64,000 nucleotides of DNA. It comes from JAJXWB01 sp965246795. Lineage in GTDB: Bacteria > Pseudomonadota > Alphaproteobacteria > Rhizobiales > Beijerinckiaceae. This document shows, piece after piece, positions 27,385 to 35,013 of the stretch. The notes below the pieces were generated by a model. That model had not been told where the DNA came from and ran no database searches. It worked only from the letters and a program-made list of their open reading frames with translations. The stretch is from the NCBI GenBank assembly GCA_965246795.1, contig CBDFFN010000013.1:310001-374000 (forward strand), written 5' to 3'. The translations under genes and the position numbers were made by a program. The stretch's first letter is position 1. Every line of letters begins with the position of its first letter.

Positions 27385-28362
27385 CTAAGGCACGATGACC
27401 ATTCGGCCGATGGCGGAGCGGTCGGCCAGCGCGCGCAGCGCGTCGGCGGCCTGATCGAGCGAAAATTGTCGGCTGACAAAGGGTTTCAATGCGCCGCTTT
27501 CGGCACGTGCGAGCAGCGCCGACGTCTCTTCACTTCGTACATGCATGAACTGCCGGCTCCACTCGCCGGCGCGCACACCGATCAGCGAAATGCATTTCAG
27601 CAGCACGCGATTGGCCGGCCAGTCCGGAATCGTGCCCGCCGTGAAGCCGATGATGAGAATGCGGGCTGCAAAGGCCGCACTCCGCACGAGCATCACCGGC
27701 GCAACACCGACGGGATCGTAGATGACGTCCGCGCCGTGGCCGCCTGTCGCCGCCAGAACCTGCTTGTCGAAATCCGACGCATTGCTGTCGATGGCATGTG
27801 CGGCACCAGCCTGCTTTGCCGCCGCGCGCTTCTCCGATGTCGAGGCCGCTGCGACAACCTCTGCGCCGAGATGCGCGGCGAGCGTGACAGCCGCGAGCCC
27901 TACGCCGCCGCCCGCGCCGGTGATCAGCACACGTTCACCCGCCTGCACATTGGCGCGCGTGACAAGCGCATTCCACGCCGTCGAGAAGCCGACAAAGAAG
28001 CTTGCGCCTTCCTCGAAAGAAAAAGCCGCGGGCAATCGCGACAGCGCGTTGGCAGGCACGACAGCGCGTTCAGCAAAAGCACCAGTGCGTTGTCGCGCGA
28101 TAATCTTGTCGCCGACCCGCCAATCCCTAACATCCACGCCGACTTCGATAAGCGTGCCCGCCGATTCCATGCCCGGCACGAAGGGCAGCGGCGGCTTCAT
28201 CTGATAACCACCAGCGACCATCAGCAGGTCAGGGAAATTCACGCCGGCCGCCGCGATCGCGATGCGCACTTCGTCGTTCGCGAGCGGCGGATCGTCCATC
28301 GATGCGATTTCGAGGACATCAGGTGTGCCGAGCGTACGGCAAACGACGGCGCGATATGTCAT
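27385..28362 (-). CDS. Zinc-independent quinone oxidoreductase-like MDR protein
   Basis: 325 residues of the medium-chain dehydrogenase/reductase family. VNFPDLLMVAGGYQMKPPLP and PFVPGMESAGTLIEVG are typical of NADPH:quinone oxidoreductases, and the catalytic zinc Cys of alcohol dehydrogenases is missing. NADPH motif ITGAGGGVGLAAVTLAAHLG with TSEKRAAAKQAGA after it. It probably reduces quinones or enoyl-type substrates. Single gene; a palindromic repeat lies just upstream of its start. Confidence 0.9.
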   Translation of the reverse strand: MTYRAVVCRTLGTPDVLEIASMDDPPLANDEVRIAIAAAGVNFPDLLMVAGGYQMKPPLPFVPGMESAGTLIEVGVDVRDWRVGDKIIARQRTGAFAERAVVPANALSRLPAAFSFEEGASFFVGFSTAWNALVTRANVQAGERVLITGAGGGVGLAAVTLAAHLGAEVVAAASTSEKRAAAKQAGAAHAIDSNASDFDKQVLAATGGHGADVIYDPVGVAPVMLVRSAAFAARILIIGFTAGTIPDWPANRVLLKCISLIGVRAGEWSRQFMHVRSEETSALLARAESGALKPFVSRQFSLDQAADALRALADRSAIGRMVIVP

Positions 28363-28388
28363 TTGTGAATCGAAGCCTCGCGGAAAAG

Positions 28389-28488
28389 CTCATCCTGAGG
28401 AGCAGCTGAAGGCTGCGTCTCGAAGGATAGGGACCGGCGCTACGATCTCATCCTTCGAGACGCCGATGTCGCGGCTCCTCAGGATGAG
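28389..28488. repeat. Interspersed ~100-bp palindromic repeat, copy 1
   Basis: CTCATCCTGAGGAGC at the left edge is the reverse complement of GCTCCTCAGGATGAG at the right edge, and CGTCTCGAAGGAT inside is mirrored by ATCCTTCGAGACG. The element could fold into one long interrupted hairpin. A second copy is at 33216-33318. The sequence motif is a common intergenic repeat in Hyphomicrobiales. It lies in the divergent region between the quinone oxidoreductase-like gene and the M20 amidohydrolase gene. Confidence 0.9.
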
Positions 28489-28582
28489 GCCGAGATGCAA
28501 GGCACATTGCCCTCGGCGCGCCTTTCTGGAAAGCTCCTTGCATCCCGAGCCGCACGACATTGCTGCCTGCGCGAGACCTTGC

Positions 28583-29752
28583 ATGACCGCTCATCCCATC
28601 CTCGCCCGCATCAACGACTACGTCGACGAACTGACGGCTATCCGCCGCGACATCCACGCCAATCCCGAGATCGGCTTCGAGGAAGTGCGCACCTCCGGTA
28701 TCGTTGCGCAAAAGCTCGAGTCCTGGGGCATCGAAGTGCACCGCGGCTTGGGTAAAACGGGTGTCGTCGGCATCCTGAAAGGCAAGACCGACGGCAATCG
28801 CCGCGTCGGCCTGCGCGCCGACATGGACGCGCTGCCGATCGAGGAAACGACGAACCTGCCGTGGCGCTCGACGAAGCCCGGCACGATGCACGCCTGCGGC
28901 CACGACGGGCACACCACCATGCTGCTCGGCGCCGCGCGCTATCTCGCGGAGACGCGCGACTTCGCGGGCTCCGTCGCTTTCATCTTTCAGCCCGCAGAGG
29001 AGGGGCTCGGCGGCGCGCGCGCGATGATATCAGACGGGCTGTTCAAGCAGTTTCCCTGCGACGAACTTTACGGCCTGCACAACAGTCCGGCTGGCCCTCA
29101 CGGACAGGTCGCGTTCCGCGAAGGGCCTGCGATGGCCGGCGCGGATTTCTTCGACATCCACATCGAGGGCCGGGGCTCGCACGGCGCGCATCCCGAGCAC
29201 TCGCGCGATCCCGTCATCATCGCGATGACGCTCGGCCAAGCGATGCAGACGATCATCAGCCGCAACATCGATCCGACGAAGACCGGCGTCGTTTCGATCA
29301 CGAGGATCCATGCGGGTTCGGCCTACAATGTCATCCCCGAGACGGCACACATGGCCGGCACCGTGCGCTGCTTCGACGACAGCGTGCGCAAGCTGATCCG
29401 CGAGCGCATCCATGCTTTATGCGCCGGCATCGGCGCGGCCTTTGGCGCGACGATCACAGCCGATATCCGCGATGTGTTCTCCGTGCTGAGTAACGCGCCG
29501 GAGCAGACGAAAGCCTACACCGACGTCGCGCGTGAGCTTTTCGGCGACGCCAATGTCGACGCCGAGGCCGGGCCAAAAATGGGCTCGGAGGATTTTGCAG
29601 ACATGCTGATGTCGGCGCCGGGCTGCTACGCTTGGCTTGGCATGACGCCGGGCCCAAGCGTCCACAACCCGGCCTATGCCTTCGACGACACGGTTTTGCC
29701 TTTGGGTGCCGCGCTCTACGCCGGCATCGTGCAGAAGCGGTTGGCGGCCTAG
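28583..29752 (+). CDS. M20-family amidohydrolase (hippurate hydrolase-like)
   Basis: 389 residues from the ATG at 28583; upstream in-frame codons run through the repeat and are not coding. Metal and catalytic motifs: GLRADMDALPIEE, MHACGHDGHTTMLLGAARYL (the Cys and His metal ligands of the M20D group), FQPAEEGLGGARAMI, and near the end GSEDFADML. The dimerisation domain GRGSHGAHPEHSRDPVIIAM is present. These enzymes cleave N-acyl amino acids such as hippurate or indole-3-acetyl amino acids. The substrate is not fixed by the sequence. Confidence 0.93.
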   Translation: MTAHPILARINDYVDELTAIRRDIHANPEIGFEEVRTSGIVAQKLESWGIEVHRGLGKTGVVGILKGKTDGNRRVGLRADMDALPIEETTNLPWRSTKPGTMHACGHDGHTTMLLGAARYLAETRDFAGSVAFIFQPAEEGLGGARAMISDGLFKQFPCDELYGLHNSPAGPHGQVAFREGPAMAGADFFDIHIEGRGSHGAHPEHSRDPVIIAMTLGQAMQTIISRNIDPTKTGVVSITRIHAGSAYNVIPETAHMAGTVRCFDDSVRKLIRERIHALCAGIGAAFGATITADIRDVFSVLSNAPEQTKAYTDVARELFGDANVDAEAGPKMGSEDFADMLMSAPGCYAWLGMTPGPSVHNPAYAFDDTVLPLGAALYAGIVQKRLAA

Positions 29753-29814
29753 TAAGGAAGCAGCAACCGGCAGCGACTATAGGTGTTGCACTCCAGACCG
29801 CCGGATCGCCGCCT

Positions 29815-29964
29815 ATGTCGCCCGATGCCTCGACCGCCCCTCGCCCGACGCTGCTCTCGCGCGTTCGTTCGGTAAGCGGATTTGCAACGGCCTGCATCGC
29901 GGCCGTGGTCGTCGCGATGACAGCGCTCGCGCTCGCGATGGGCGAATTCGACCTGGCCTTCTGA
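29815..29964 (+). CDS. Small single-span membrane protein (hypothetical)
   Basis: 49 residues: a polar N-terminus (MSPDASTAPRPTLLSRVRSV) followed by one strong hydrophobic helix (FATACIAAVVVAMTALALAM) and a short acidic tail GEFDLAF. It starts 62 bp after the amidohydrolase stop. No function can be given. Small membrane proteins with this layout are common in the order. The third-position GC bias of the frame supports coding. Confidence 0.5.
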   Translation: MSPDASTAPRPTLLSRVRSVSGFATACIAAVVVAMTALALAMGEFDLAF

Positions 29965-30066
29965 AACGCGCGCGACGATTCCGTCGCCTTCGTCTCAATA
30001 TGAAACGATCGTCCTAAGCGGGCGGCAATGCGCGCGTGGTTGTATGGCCGGGCAAGGAGAGCGCCA

Positions 30067-30189
30067 ATGCCCACGACGATGCCGATGACCGAACAATCGA
30101 AAGCCCCTCAATTCGATGCCGCGCGTGCGGGCGCATTTTTGCTCGGCGCCGCGGCGATGCTCGCGATGGCGCTCACCTGGGCCATGTAA
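30067..30189 (+). CDS. Small membrane protein of 40 residues (hypothetical)
   Basis: The frame starts at the ATG at 30067 with AAGGAGAG 5-12 nt upstream, a good ribosome-binding site. It encodes MPTTMPMTEQSKAPQFDAAR followed by a single Ala/Leu/Met-rich helix GAFLLGAAAMLAMALTWAM. Its last 19 bp, including the stop, are part of a perfect 20-bp tandem duplication. Function unknown; probably membrane inserted. Confidence 0.5.
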   Translation: MPTTMPMTEQSKAPQFDAARAGAFLLGAAAMLAMALTWAM

Positions 30190-30234
30190 GGCTCACCTGG
30201 GCCATGTAAGACATCGGCCATGTAAGACATCGGC
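30171..30234. repeat. Tandem duplication over the end of the 40-residue gene
   Basis: GCTCACCTGGGCCATGTAAG occurs twice head to tail (30171-30190 and 30191-30210). It is followed by ACATCGGCCATGTAAG and again ACATCGGC, so the GGCCATGTAAG core appears three times. The first copy holds the end and stop codon of the small gene; the others lie after it. Replication slippage is the simple explanation. Confidence 0.92.
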
Positions 30235-30394
30235 TCGATACGTCGATTTTCTGACATCGGTCGCCTGCCCGTCCGCGGGTGGGCGCGCTTGCATTCGCGA
30301 GCCCGCCCAAACGTCCGGCGCGATTCCTCTGGACTTTCGCCGCAACTCGGCGTGTTGCTGACGTTGTTCGCACCAGCGCAACGGGAGTTAGGCG

Positions 30395-30532
30395 ATGGCC
30401 AAAGGGCAGATGAAAAGCAATAAGGAAACGAAGAAGCCGAAGCAGGACAAGGCGAAGAAGACCGGACCGTCTTACCTCTCCGGTTCGTCGGCGCCGCTGA
30501 AAGTGCCGACCAAACCGTCCGACAAGAAGTAA
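30395..30532 (+). CDS. Small lysine-rich basic protein (hypothetical)
   Basis: 45 residues from the ATG at 30395, beginning MAKGQMKSNKETKKPKQDKA, then KKTGPSYLSGSSAPLKVPTK and ending PSDKK. Very basic, no hydrophobic segment. Short proteins starting MAKGQxxSNKExKKPK are a recurrent hypothetical family in proteobacteria, which supports a real gene. GGGAG lies 11 nt upstream. Role unknown; nucleic-acid or ribosome binding is only a guess from charge. Confidence 0.65.
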   Translation: MAKGQMKSNKETKKPKQDKAKKTGPSYLSGSSAPLKVPTKPSDKK

Positions 30533-30540
30533 GTTTCAGA

Positions 30541-30599
30541 ACCGCGAGCCCTCGGCTCGCTCGTTCCGTTCATCGCACGCGCGCCGGGAGGCTCGCGGT
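30541..30599. terminator. Inverted repeat between convergent genes, possible terminator
   Basis: ACCGCGAGCC (30541-30550) is the reverse complement of GGCTCGCGGT (30590-30599). The arms are 10 bp with a 39-nt loop that holds another small hairpin (GAGCC...GGCTC). It lies between the ends of the small basic gene and the nitronate monooxygenase gene. There is no T-tract, so a terminator role is not certain. Confidence 0.45.
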
Positions 30600-30602
30600 C
30601 CG

Positions 30603-31595
30603 TCACTCCGCCGCCTCCCGCATCATCCCGCGCATGCGGCCGAAACGTTCGGCCATGATCGTCTCCGCCTCGTGCATGATGCGGTCGACGAGTTCCTTCA
30701 CGCTCGGCACGTCGTGGATGAGCCCCTGCACCATGCCAGCCGACCAGATGCCGTGATCGGTCTGACCGCTCTCGAGTCCCTCGCGCCCGCGTGCGCCGAC
30801 AACGAGATGGCGAACTTCCTCGAACTTCGCGCCGCGCTTCTCCGCCGCGACGACCTCCTGGCTGATCGCGTTCTTCGCGACACGCGCAGTGTTCTTCATC
30901 GTGCGGAAGATGAGGTCGGTCGCGCGCTCGTCGGCATCGACCATGGCCTGTTTGAAGTTATCGTGGATCGGCGCTTCCTTCGTGGCGCAGAACCGTGTGC
31001 CCATGTTGACGCCATCCGCGCCGAGCGCGAGCGCCGCGACGAGGCCGCGCCCATCGCCGAAGCCGCCTGACGCAATCATCGGGATTTTCACGCGATCGGC
31101 GGCAACGGGAATGAGGATAAGACCAGGGATGTCGTCCTCGCCGGGATGGCCGGCGCATTCAAACCCGTCGATCGAGATCGCATCGACACCCATACGCTCG
31201 GCCGATAGCGCGTGTCGCACCGCCGTGCATTTGTGGATGATCTTGACGCCATGCGCCTTGAAGTCGGCGATATGGTCCTGCGGCTTGTAGCCGGCGGTCT
31301 CGACGATCTTGATGCCGCCCTCGATGATTGCGCGCCGATACTCGGCATAAGGCGGCGGCGTCACGGTCGGGAGGATCGTGAGATTCACGCCGAAGGGCTT
31401 GTCGGTCATGTCGCGCGTGCGTGCGATCTCCTTCGCCAGTGCTTCCGGCGTCGGTTGCGTCAGCGCGGTTATGAAGCCCAGCGCGCCGGCATTGGCGACG
31501 GCGGCGACAAGTTCGGCGCGTCCGACCCACTGCATTCCGCCTTGCGCGATCGGATGTTTGACCCCGAACATTTCGGTGAAGCGCGTGCTGATCAT
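30603..31595 (-). CDS. Nitronate monooxygenase family FMN protein
   Basis: 330 residues, TIM-barrel flavoprotein of the 2-nitropropane dioxygenase group. HPIAQGGMQWVGRAELVAAV at the N-terminus, GFGDGRGLVAALALGADGVN MGTRFCATKEAP as the FMN phosphate-binding part, and IDGFECAGHPGEDDIPGLIL with the likely catalytic His. These enzymes oxidise alkyl nitronates; other members act as flavin reductases or enoyl reductases. It is the last gene of the long minus-strand acyl-CoA operon (9 bp from the next gene), where its role may be as an FMN-dependent enoyl enzyme rather than nitronate detoxification (inference). Confidence 0.88.
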   Translation of the reverse strand: MISTRFTEMFGVKHPIAQGGMQWVGRAELVAAVANAGALGFITALTQPTPEALAKEIARTRDMTDKPFGVNLTILPTVTPPPYAEYRRAIIEGGIKIVETAGYKPQDHIADFKAHGVKIIHKCTAVRHALSAERMGVDAISIDGFECAGHPGEDDIPGLILIPVAADRVKIPMIASGGFGDGRGLVAALALGADGVNMGTRFCATKEAPIHDNFKQAMVDADERATDLIFRTMKNTARVAKNAISQEVVAAEKRGAKFEEVRHLVVGARGREGLESGQTDHGIWSAGMVQGLIHDVPSVKELVDRIMHEAETIMAERFGRMRGMMREAAE

Positions 31596-31604
31596 GTGCT
31601 TGTC

Positions 31605-32390
31605 CTATCGTCCCCTGAAGGTCGCCGTCCGCTTTTCAAAAAAAGCCGCAACGCCTTCGCGATGGTCTTCGGTCGCAAGCGCGGCACGCTGCGTGCGATA
31701 TTCGAGATCGAGCTGCTGCTCGAATGTGTGCTTGGTGCTGTCCCAATAGAGCGCGCGAATGGCGCCCATCGCGCGCGCCGGCCCTTGCGCGATCTCTCGC
31801 GCCAGCGTCATTGCTTCGTCCGTGAGCGCAGCGTCATCGCAAACGCGATTGACGAGGCCCCATTTCAGCGCCGTCTCCGCCGGCAACCGTTCGCCGAGCA
31901 GCGACAGTTCCATCGACCGCGCGACACCGATGCGGCGCGGCAGAAGCCACGTTGCGCCGACATCCGGCACAAGCCCGATGCGGCGGAATGCCTGCAGGAA
32001 ATAAGCGGAGCGCGCGGCGAGCACGATATCGCCCATCATGGCGATGCTCATGCCACCGCCTGCCGCCGGACCGTTGACCGCGATGACAATCGGACAGTGC
32101 AGACGCCGCCATCGTCGTAGAATCGGGTGGTAATGGCTTTCCAGCACGGCGCCGGCCGGCTTTGATTTGCCGAGGCCGCGATCCCTTAGATTTGCGCCGG
32201 CGCAGAAGGCCTTTCCCGCGCCGGTCATCACGAGACACCGCACGTCCTCGCGCCGTTCGTCGATAAGGTCGAGCGCGTCCGTGATCTCGGCGAGCATCGG
32301 CTCGCCCATCGCATTGAAGACCTTTGGATCGTCGAAGGTTAGCAGCGCGACGCCGTCGGCGATGTCCAGCCTGATCTTCTCGAATTGCAC
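31605..32390 (-). CDS. PaaG-like crotonase (enoyl-CoA isomerase type), copy 2
   Basis: 261 residues of the crotonase fold. The oxyanion-hole motifs are present (CAGANLRDRG and PAAGGGMSIAMMGD), but both Glu residues of enoyl-CoA hydratase are missing (GGGMS in place of GGGxE; FLQAFRRIGLVPD in place of xQPE). Instead it has the IGLVPD Asp, as in PaaG-type isomerases. It should shift double bonds in an acyl-CoA rather than add water. Adjacent to a close paralogue (4 bp), so the pair arose by tandem duplication. Confidence 0.87.
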   Translation of the reverse strand: MQFEKIRLDIADGVALLTFDDPKVFNAMGEPMLAEITDALDLIDERREDVRCLVMTGAGKAFCAGANLRDRGLGKSKPAGAVLESHYHPILRRWRRLHCPIVIAVNGPAAGGGMSIAMMGDIVLAARSAYFLQAFRRIGLVPDVGATWLLPRRIGVARSMELSLLGERLPAETALKWGLVNRVCDDAALTDEAMTLAREIAQGPARAMGAIRALYWDSTKHTFEQQLDLEYRTQRAALATEDHREGVAAFFEKRTATFRGR

Positions 32391-32394
32391 CGCG

Positions 32395-33180
32395 CTATTT
32401 GCCCGTAAATTTCACCGGCCGCTTTTCGAGAAAGGCTGCCACGCCTTCCTTGAAGTCGGCTGTCGCGCCGGCCATTCGCTGCGTGCGGAATTCGAGATCG
32501 AGCTGTTCCTCGAACGTATTCTCAGGGCTGTCCCAGTAGAGCTGGCGGATCATCGCAAGCGCTGCGGTCGGGCCGTTCGCAAGTTCGGTCGCGATTCTCT
32601 TCGCTTCGTCGAGCAGCGCGCCATCGTCGAAAACGCGATTGATAAGGCCCCATTCCAGCGCCTTCTCGGCAGGCAGGCGCTCGCCAAGCAGCGACAATTC
32701 CATCGACCGCGCAACGCCGATTTTTCGCGGCAGGATGTAGGTCGAGCCCGCGTCCGGCACGAGGCCGATGCGCCGAAACGCCTGTAGAAAATAGGCGGAC
32801 TTGCTCGCGACGACGAGGTCGCCCATCAGCGCGAGGCTCATGCCCGCGCCCGCAGCCGCGCCGTTGACGGCTGTCACGATCGGGCAATGCAGACGCCGCA
32901 TGCGCCGCAGCAGCGGATGGTAATGGCTTTCGAGCACGGAGCCCGCGCCGCGTTTGTCGCTGACCCCGCGACCCTGCAGGTTTGCGCCGGCGCAAAAGCC
33001 TTTGCCCGCGCCGGTGACGACGACGCAGCGCACGCCATTGGCCTTGTCCTCGATATAATCGAAGGCGTCGCCAAGCCCTTCGAGAACCTCCATCGAGATG
33101 GCGTTCATCACGGTGGGATCGTTCAGCGTGAGCAATGCAACGCCGTTCTCGACGTCGACGGCGATCTTGTTGAAGTTCAT
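32395..33180 (-). CDS. PaaG-like crotonase (enoyl-CoA isomerase type), copy 1
   Basis: 261 residues, same length and layout as the next gene on the strand, with CAGANLQGRGVSDKRG, GAAAGAGMSLALMGDLVVAS and FLQAFRRIGLVPDAGSTYIL. The hydratase Glu pair is missing and the Asp of IGLVPD is kept, so isomerase activity is more likely than hydration. The two paralogues differ at many places, so the duplication is not recent. A palindromic repeat of about 100 bp separates it from the acyl-CoA dehydrogenase-like gene upstream. Confidence 0.87.
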   Translation of the reverse strand: MNFNKIAVDVENGVALLTLNDPTVMNAISMEVLEGLGDAFDYIEDKANGVRCVVVTGAGKGFCAGANLQGRGVSDKRGAGSVLESHYHPLLRRMRRLHCPIVTAVNGAAAGAGMSLALMGDLVVASKSAYFLQAFRRIGLVPDAGSTYILPRKIGVARSMELSLLGERLPAEKALEWGLINRVFDDGALLDEAKRIATELANGPTAALAMIRQLYWDSPENTFEEQLDLEFRTQRMAGATADFKEGVAAFLEKRPVKFTGK

Positions 33181-33215
33181 TCCTGGTTTTCCTCTATCGT
33201 CGGTCCAATCAGCAA

Positions 33216-33318
33216 CCTCATCCTGAGGAGCGCCGCAGGCGCGTCTCGAAGGACGTGGTATCTAACGTCTATGACACATCCTTCGAGACGCTCGCTTCGC
33301 AAGCTCCTCAGGATGAGG
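33216..33318. repeat. Interspersed ~100-bp palindromic repeat, copy 2
   Basis: CCTCATCCTGAGGAGC at the left is mirrored by GCTCCTCAGGATGAGG at the right, with CGTCTCGAAGGA / TCCTTCGAGACG inside. Same family as 28389-28488, with different loop sequence. This copy sits between two genes of one operon (acyl-CoA dehydrogenase-like and PaaG-like), where it may lower expression of the downstream genes or protect the upstream mRNA. Confidence 0.92.
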
Positions 33319-33323
33319 TGTCC

Positions 33324-34622
33324 CTATTCCGCTGCCTGTTTCATCATCTCACGGCGTGGCCCCATAAAGCCGAAGAGGAAGCCCGCGACCTTACGCATCT
33401 GAATTTCTTCGCTGCCCTCGGTAATGCGGTAGCGCCGATGATGGCGGTAGATGTGCTCGAAGGGCTTGTGACGTGAATAGCCGATGCCGCCGTGCACCTG
33501 CATCGCGCGATCGGCGGCCTCACAACACAGCCGGTTCGCCCAGTAGTTGCACATCGATACCTTGTCCGAGAGCGTGCGTTCGACCTCGCGCTGCGGCATG
33601 CGGTCCATCTCCCACGCCGTCTTACGAATGAGGAGCCGCAGCATTTCGGCCTGCGTCGCGAGCTCGACGAGCGGAAACTGGATTGCCTGCTGCGTCGCAA
33701 GCGCTTGCCCAAACGGCTTTCGCTCGCGCGCGTATTTCACGCTCTCGTCGATGCAATAGGTCGCGGCGCCGAGCGACGAAGCCGCCTGCCGGATGCGGTT
33801 CTCGTGCACGAAACATTGCGCGAGCGCGAGGCCGCCATCGAGCGGGCCAAACAAGGCATCCTCCGGCACCCAGACATTGGTGAACGTGAGCCGCGGATGG
33901 TCCGTCGGCATGTTAAACGTCCATAGATATTCCTCGATCACGAGACCGGGTGACGGGCTCGGCACGAGGAAACACGAGATGCCTTTCGCCGAGCCATCCT
34001 CACCGGACGTGCGCGCGAACAGCGCACAATGCGTCGCGTGATGCATGCCGGTGATCCACATCTTCTCGCCATCGATGCGCCAGCCCGGCTTGCCGTCGCG
34101 TGTCTCTCGCGCGGCGCGCGTTTCCATATGCGTCGCATCGGAACCGTGCTTCGCTTCGGTCAAGCCGAAGGAGACGCGCTTCGCGCCGATAAACTGGCTT
34201 TCGATGAAATCCTTCTTCTGATCGTCACGTCCGTAATTGTGCATCATGATGACGACGGGAAAATTGCCGACGATCGAATGTTCGTTCTGCAGATCGTTAT
34301 GAAGACCGAGACCCTTTGCCGCGAAATGTTCGCGGATGACGGCCATCGCAAGATTGCTGCCGTCCTTGCCGCCATATTGTTTCGGCAGCGCAAAGCGCAG
34401 ATGCCCCGCTCTGTCCGCACGATTTTTGGCTTCGCGCAGCAGCTTTTCCCACTCCGTCCGCGGCAAGCCGCCCTTTTCGAAATCGGTGCGCGCCCATTCG
34501 CGCCGATGATCGAAGAAGCGGATATTGTCGTCGGCCTGTTCGAGCGGTTTGATCTCGCGGTCGATGAAACGATCGAGTTCGCCGAGAGTGGCGACGAGAT
34601 CGTCAGGGAGAGCGAAGTCCAT
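33324..34622 (-). CDS. Acyl-CoA dehydrogenase-like protein (LvaC/ACAD10-11 type)
   Basis: 432 residues with the full acyl-CoA dehydrogenase fold. Signatures include RVSFGLTEAKHGSDATHMET, MWITGMHHATHCALFARTSG and QVHGGIGYSRHKPFEHIYRH at the C-terminus with RYRITEGSEEIQMRKVAG. The presence of an APH-fold kinase and a small DUF6285-type protein directly upstream, in overlap, matches lvaA-lvaB-lvaC of Pseudomonas putida and the mammalian ACAD10/ACAD11 fusion, where 4-hydroxyacyl-CoA is phosphorylated and then dephosphorylated to an enoyl-CoA. Its start overlaps the previous gene by 20 bp. Ordinary alpha,beta-dehydrogenation remains possible. Confidence 0.87.
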   Translation of the reverse strand: MDFALPDDLVATLGELDRFIDREIKPLEQADDNIRFFDHRREWARTDFEKGGLPRTEWEKLLREAKNRADRAGHLRFALPKQYGGKDGSNLAMAVIREHFAAKGLGLHNDLQNEHSIVGNFPVVIMMHNYGRDDQKKDFIESQFIGAKRVSFGLTEAKHGSDATHMETRAARETRDGKPGWRIDGEKMWITGMHHATHCALFARTSGEDGSAKGISCFLVPSPSPGLVIEEYLWTFNMPTDHPRLTFTNVWVPEDALFGPLDGGLALAQCFVHENRIRQAASSLGAATYCIDESVKYARERKPFGQALATQQAIQFPLVELATQAEMLRLLIRKTAWEMDRMPQREVERTLSDKVSMCNYWANRLCCEAADRAMQVHGGIGYSRHKPFEHIYRHHRRYRITEGSEEIQMRKVAGFLFGFMGPRREMMKQAAE

Positions 34623-35013
34623 CTGGCGTTTCCTTCCCGAGGGATCGCGCGTTTTCGCGCTTGTAGGCGGCGTAATTGGGCTGGTCGACGGCGAGCTTTT
34701 CCATCGTCGTCGTCCAAAGATGATCTGCGACGCCGGGCGACTCCAATGTCATCGCAGCGGACGCGATTTCCTCGCAGAAGGCGCGGTTTAAATCATTCAG
34801 CGTACCGTCGCGGCCAAGCAAAGCCGCAAGCCGCGCATGCTCCGCCTCTTCCCCAGCATTCGCATCCCGCAACTGGCGTGCGCAAAGGTCGAGCGCATTG
34901 ATCGCGACACGCAGCTGGAAGTTCTTTGCGCCGCTCATCTCCGGCATGATCTCAGCGCGCAAAAAGTCCGCGGCGAGCGCAACGAGATTGGCGGGCGATG
35001 GCAGGTCCTGCAT
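34603..35013 (-). CDS. Small DUF6285-type protein (LvaB-like)
   Basis: 136 residues, helical, soluble, no signal peptide. Begins LPSPANLVALAADFLRAEIM and contains FQLRVAINALDLCARQL and RAFCEEIASAAMTLESPGVA. Proteins of this kind nearly always lie between a kinase of the aminoglycoside phosphotransferase fold and an acyl-CoA dehydrogenase; in P. putida the equivalent LvaB is needed for LvaA kinase activity. The ATG shares one base with the kinase stop (TGATG) and its end overlaps the next start, so the three proteins are made together. The family assignment is from memory of this context. Confidence 0.8.
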   Translation of the reverse strand: MQDLPSPANLVALAADFLRAEIMPEMSGAKNFQLRVAINALDLCARQLRDANAGEEAEHARLAALLGRDGTLNDLNRAFCEEIASAAMTLESPGVADHLWTTTMEKLAVDQPNYAAYKRENARSLGKETPDGLRSP

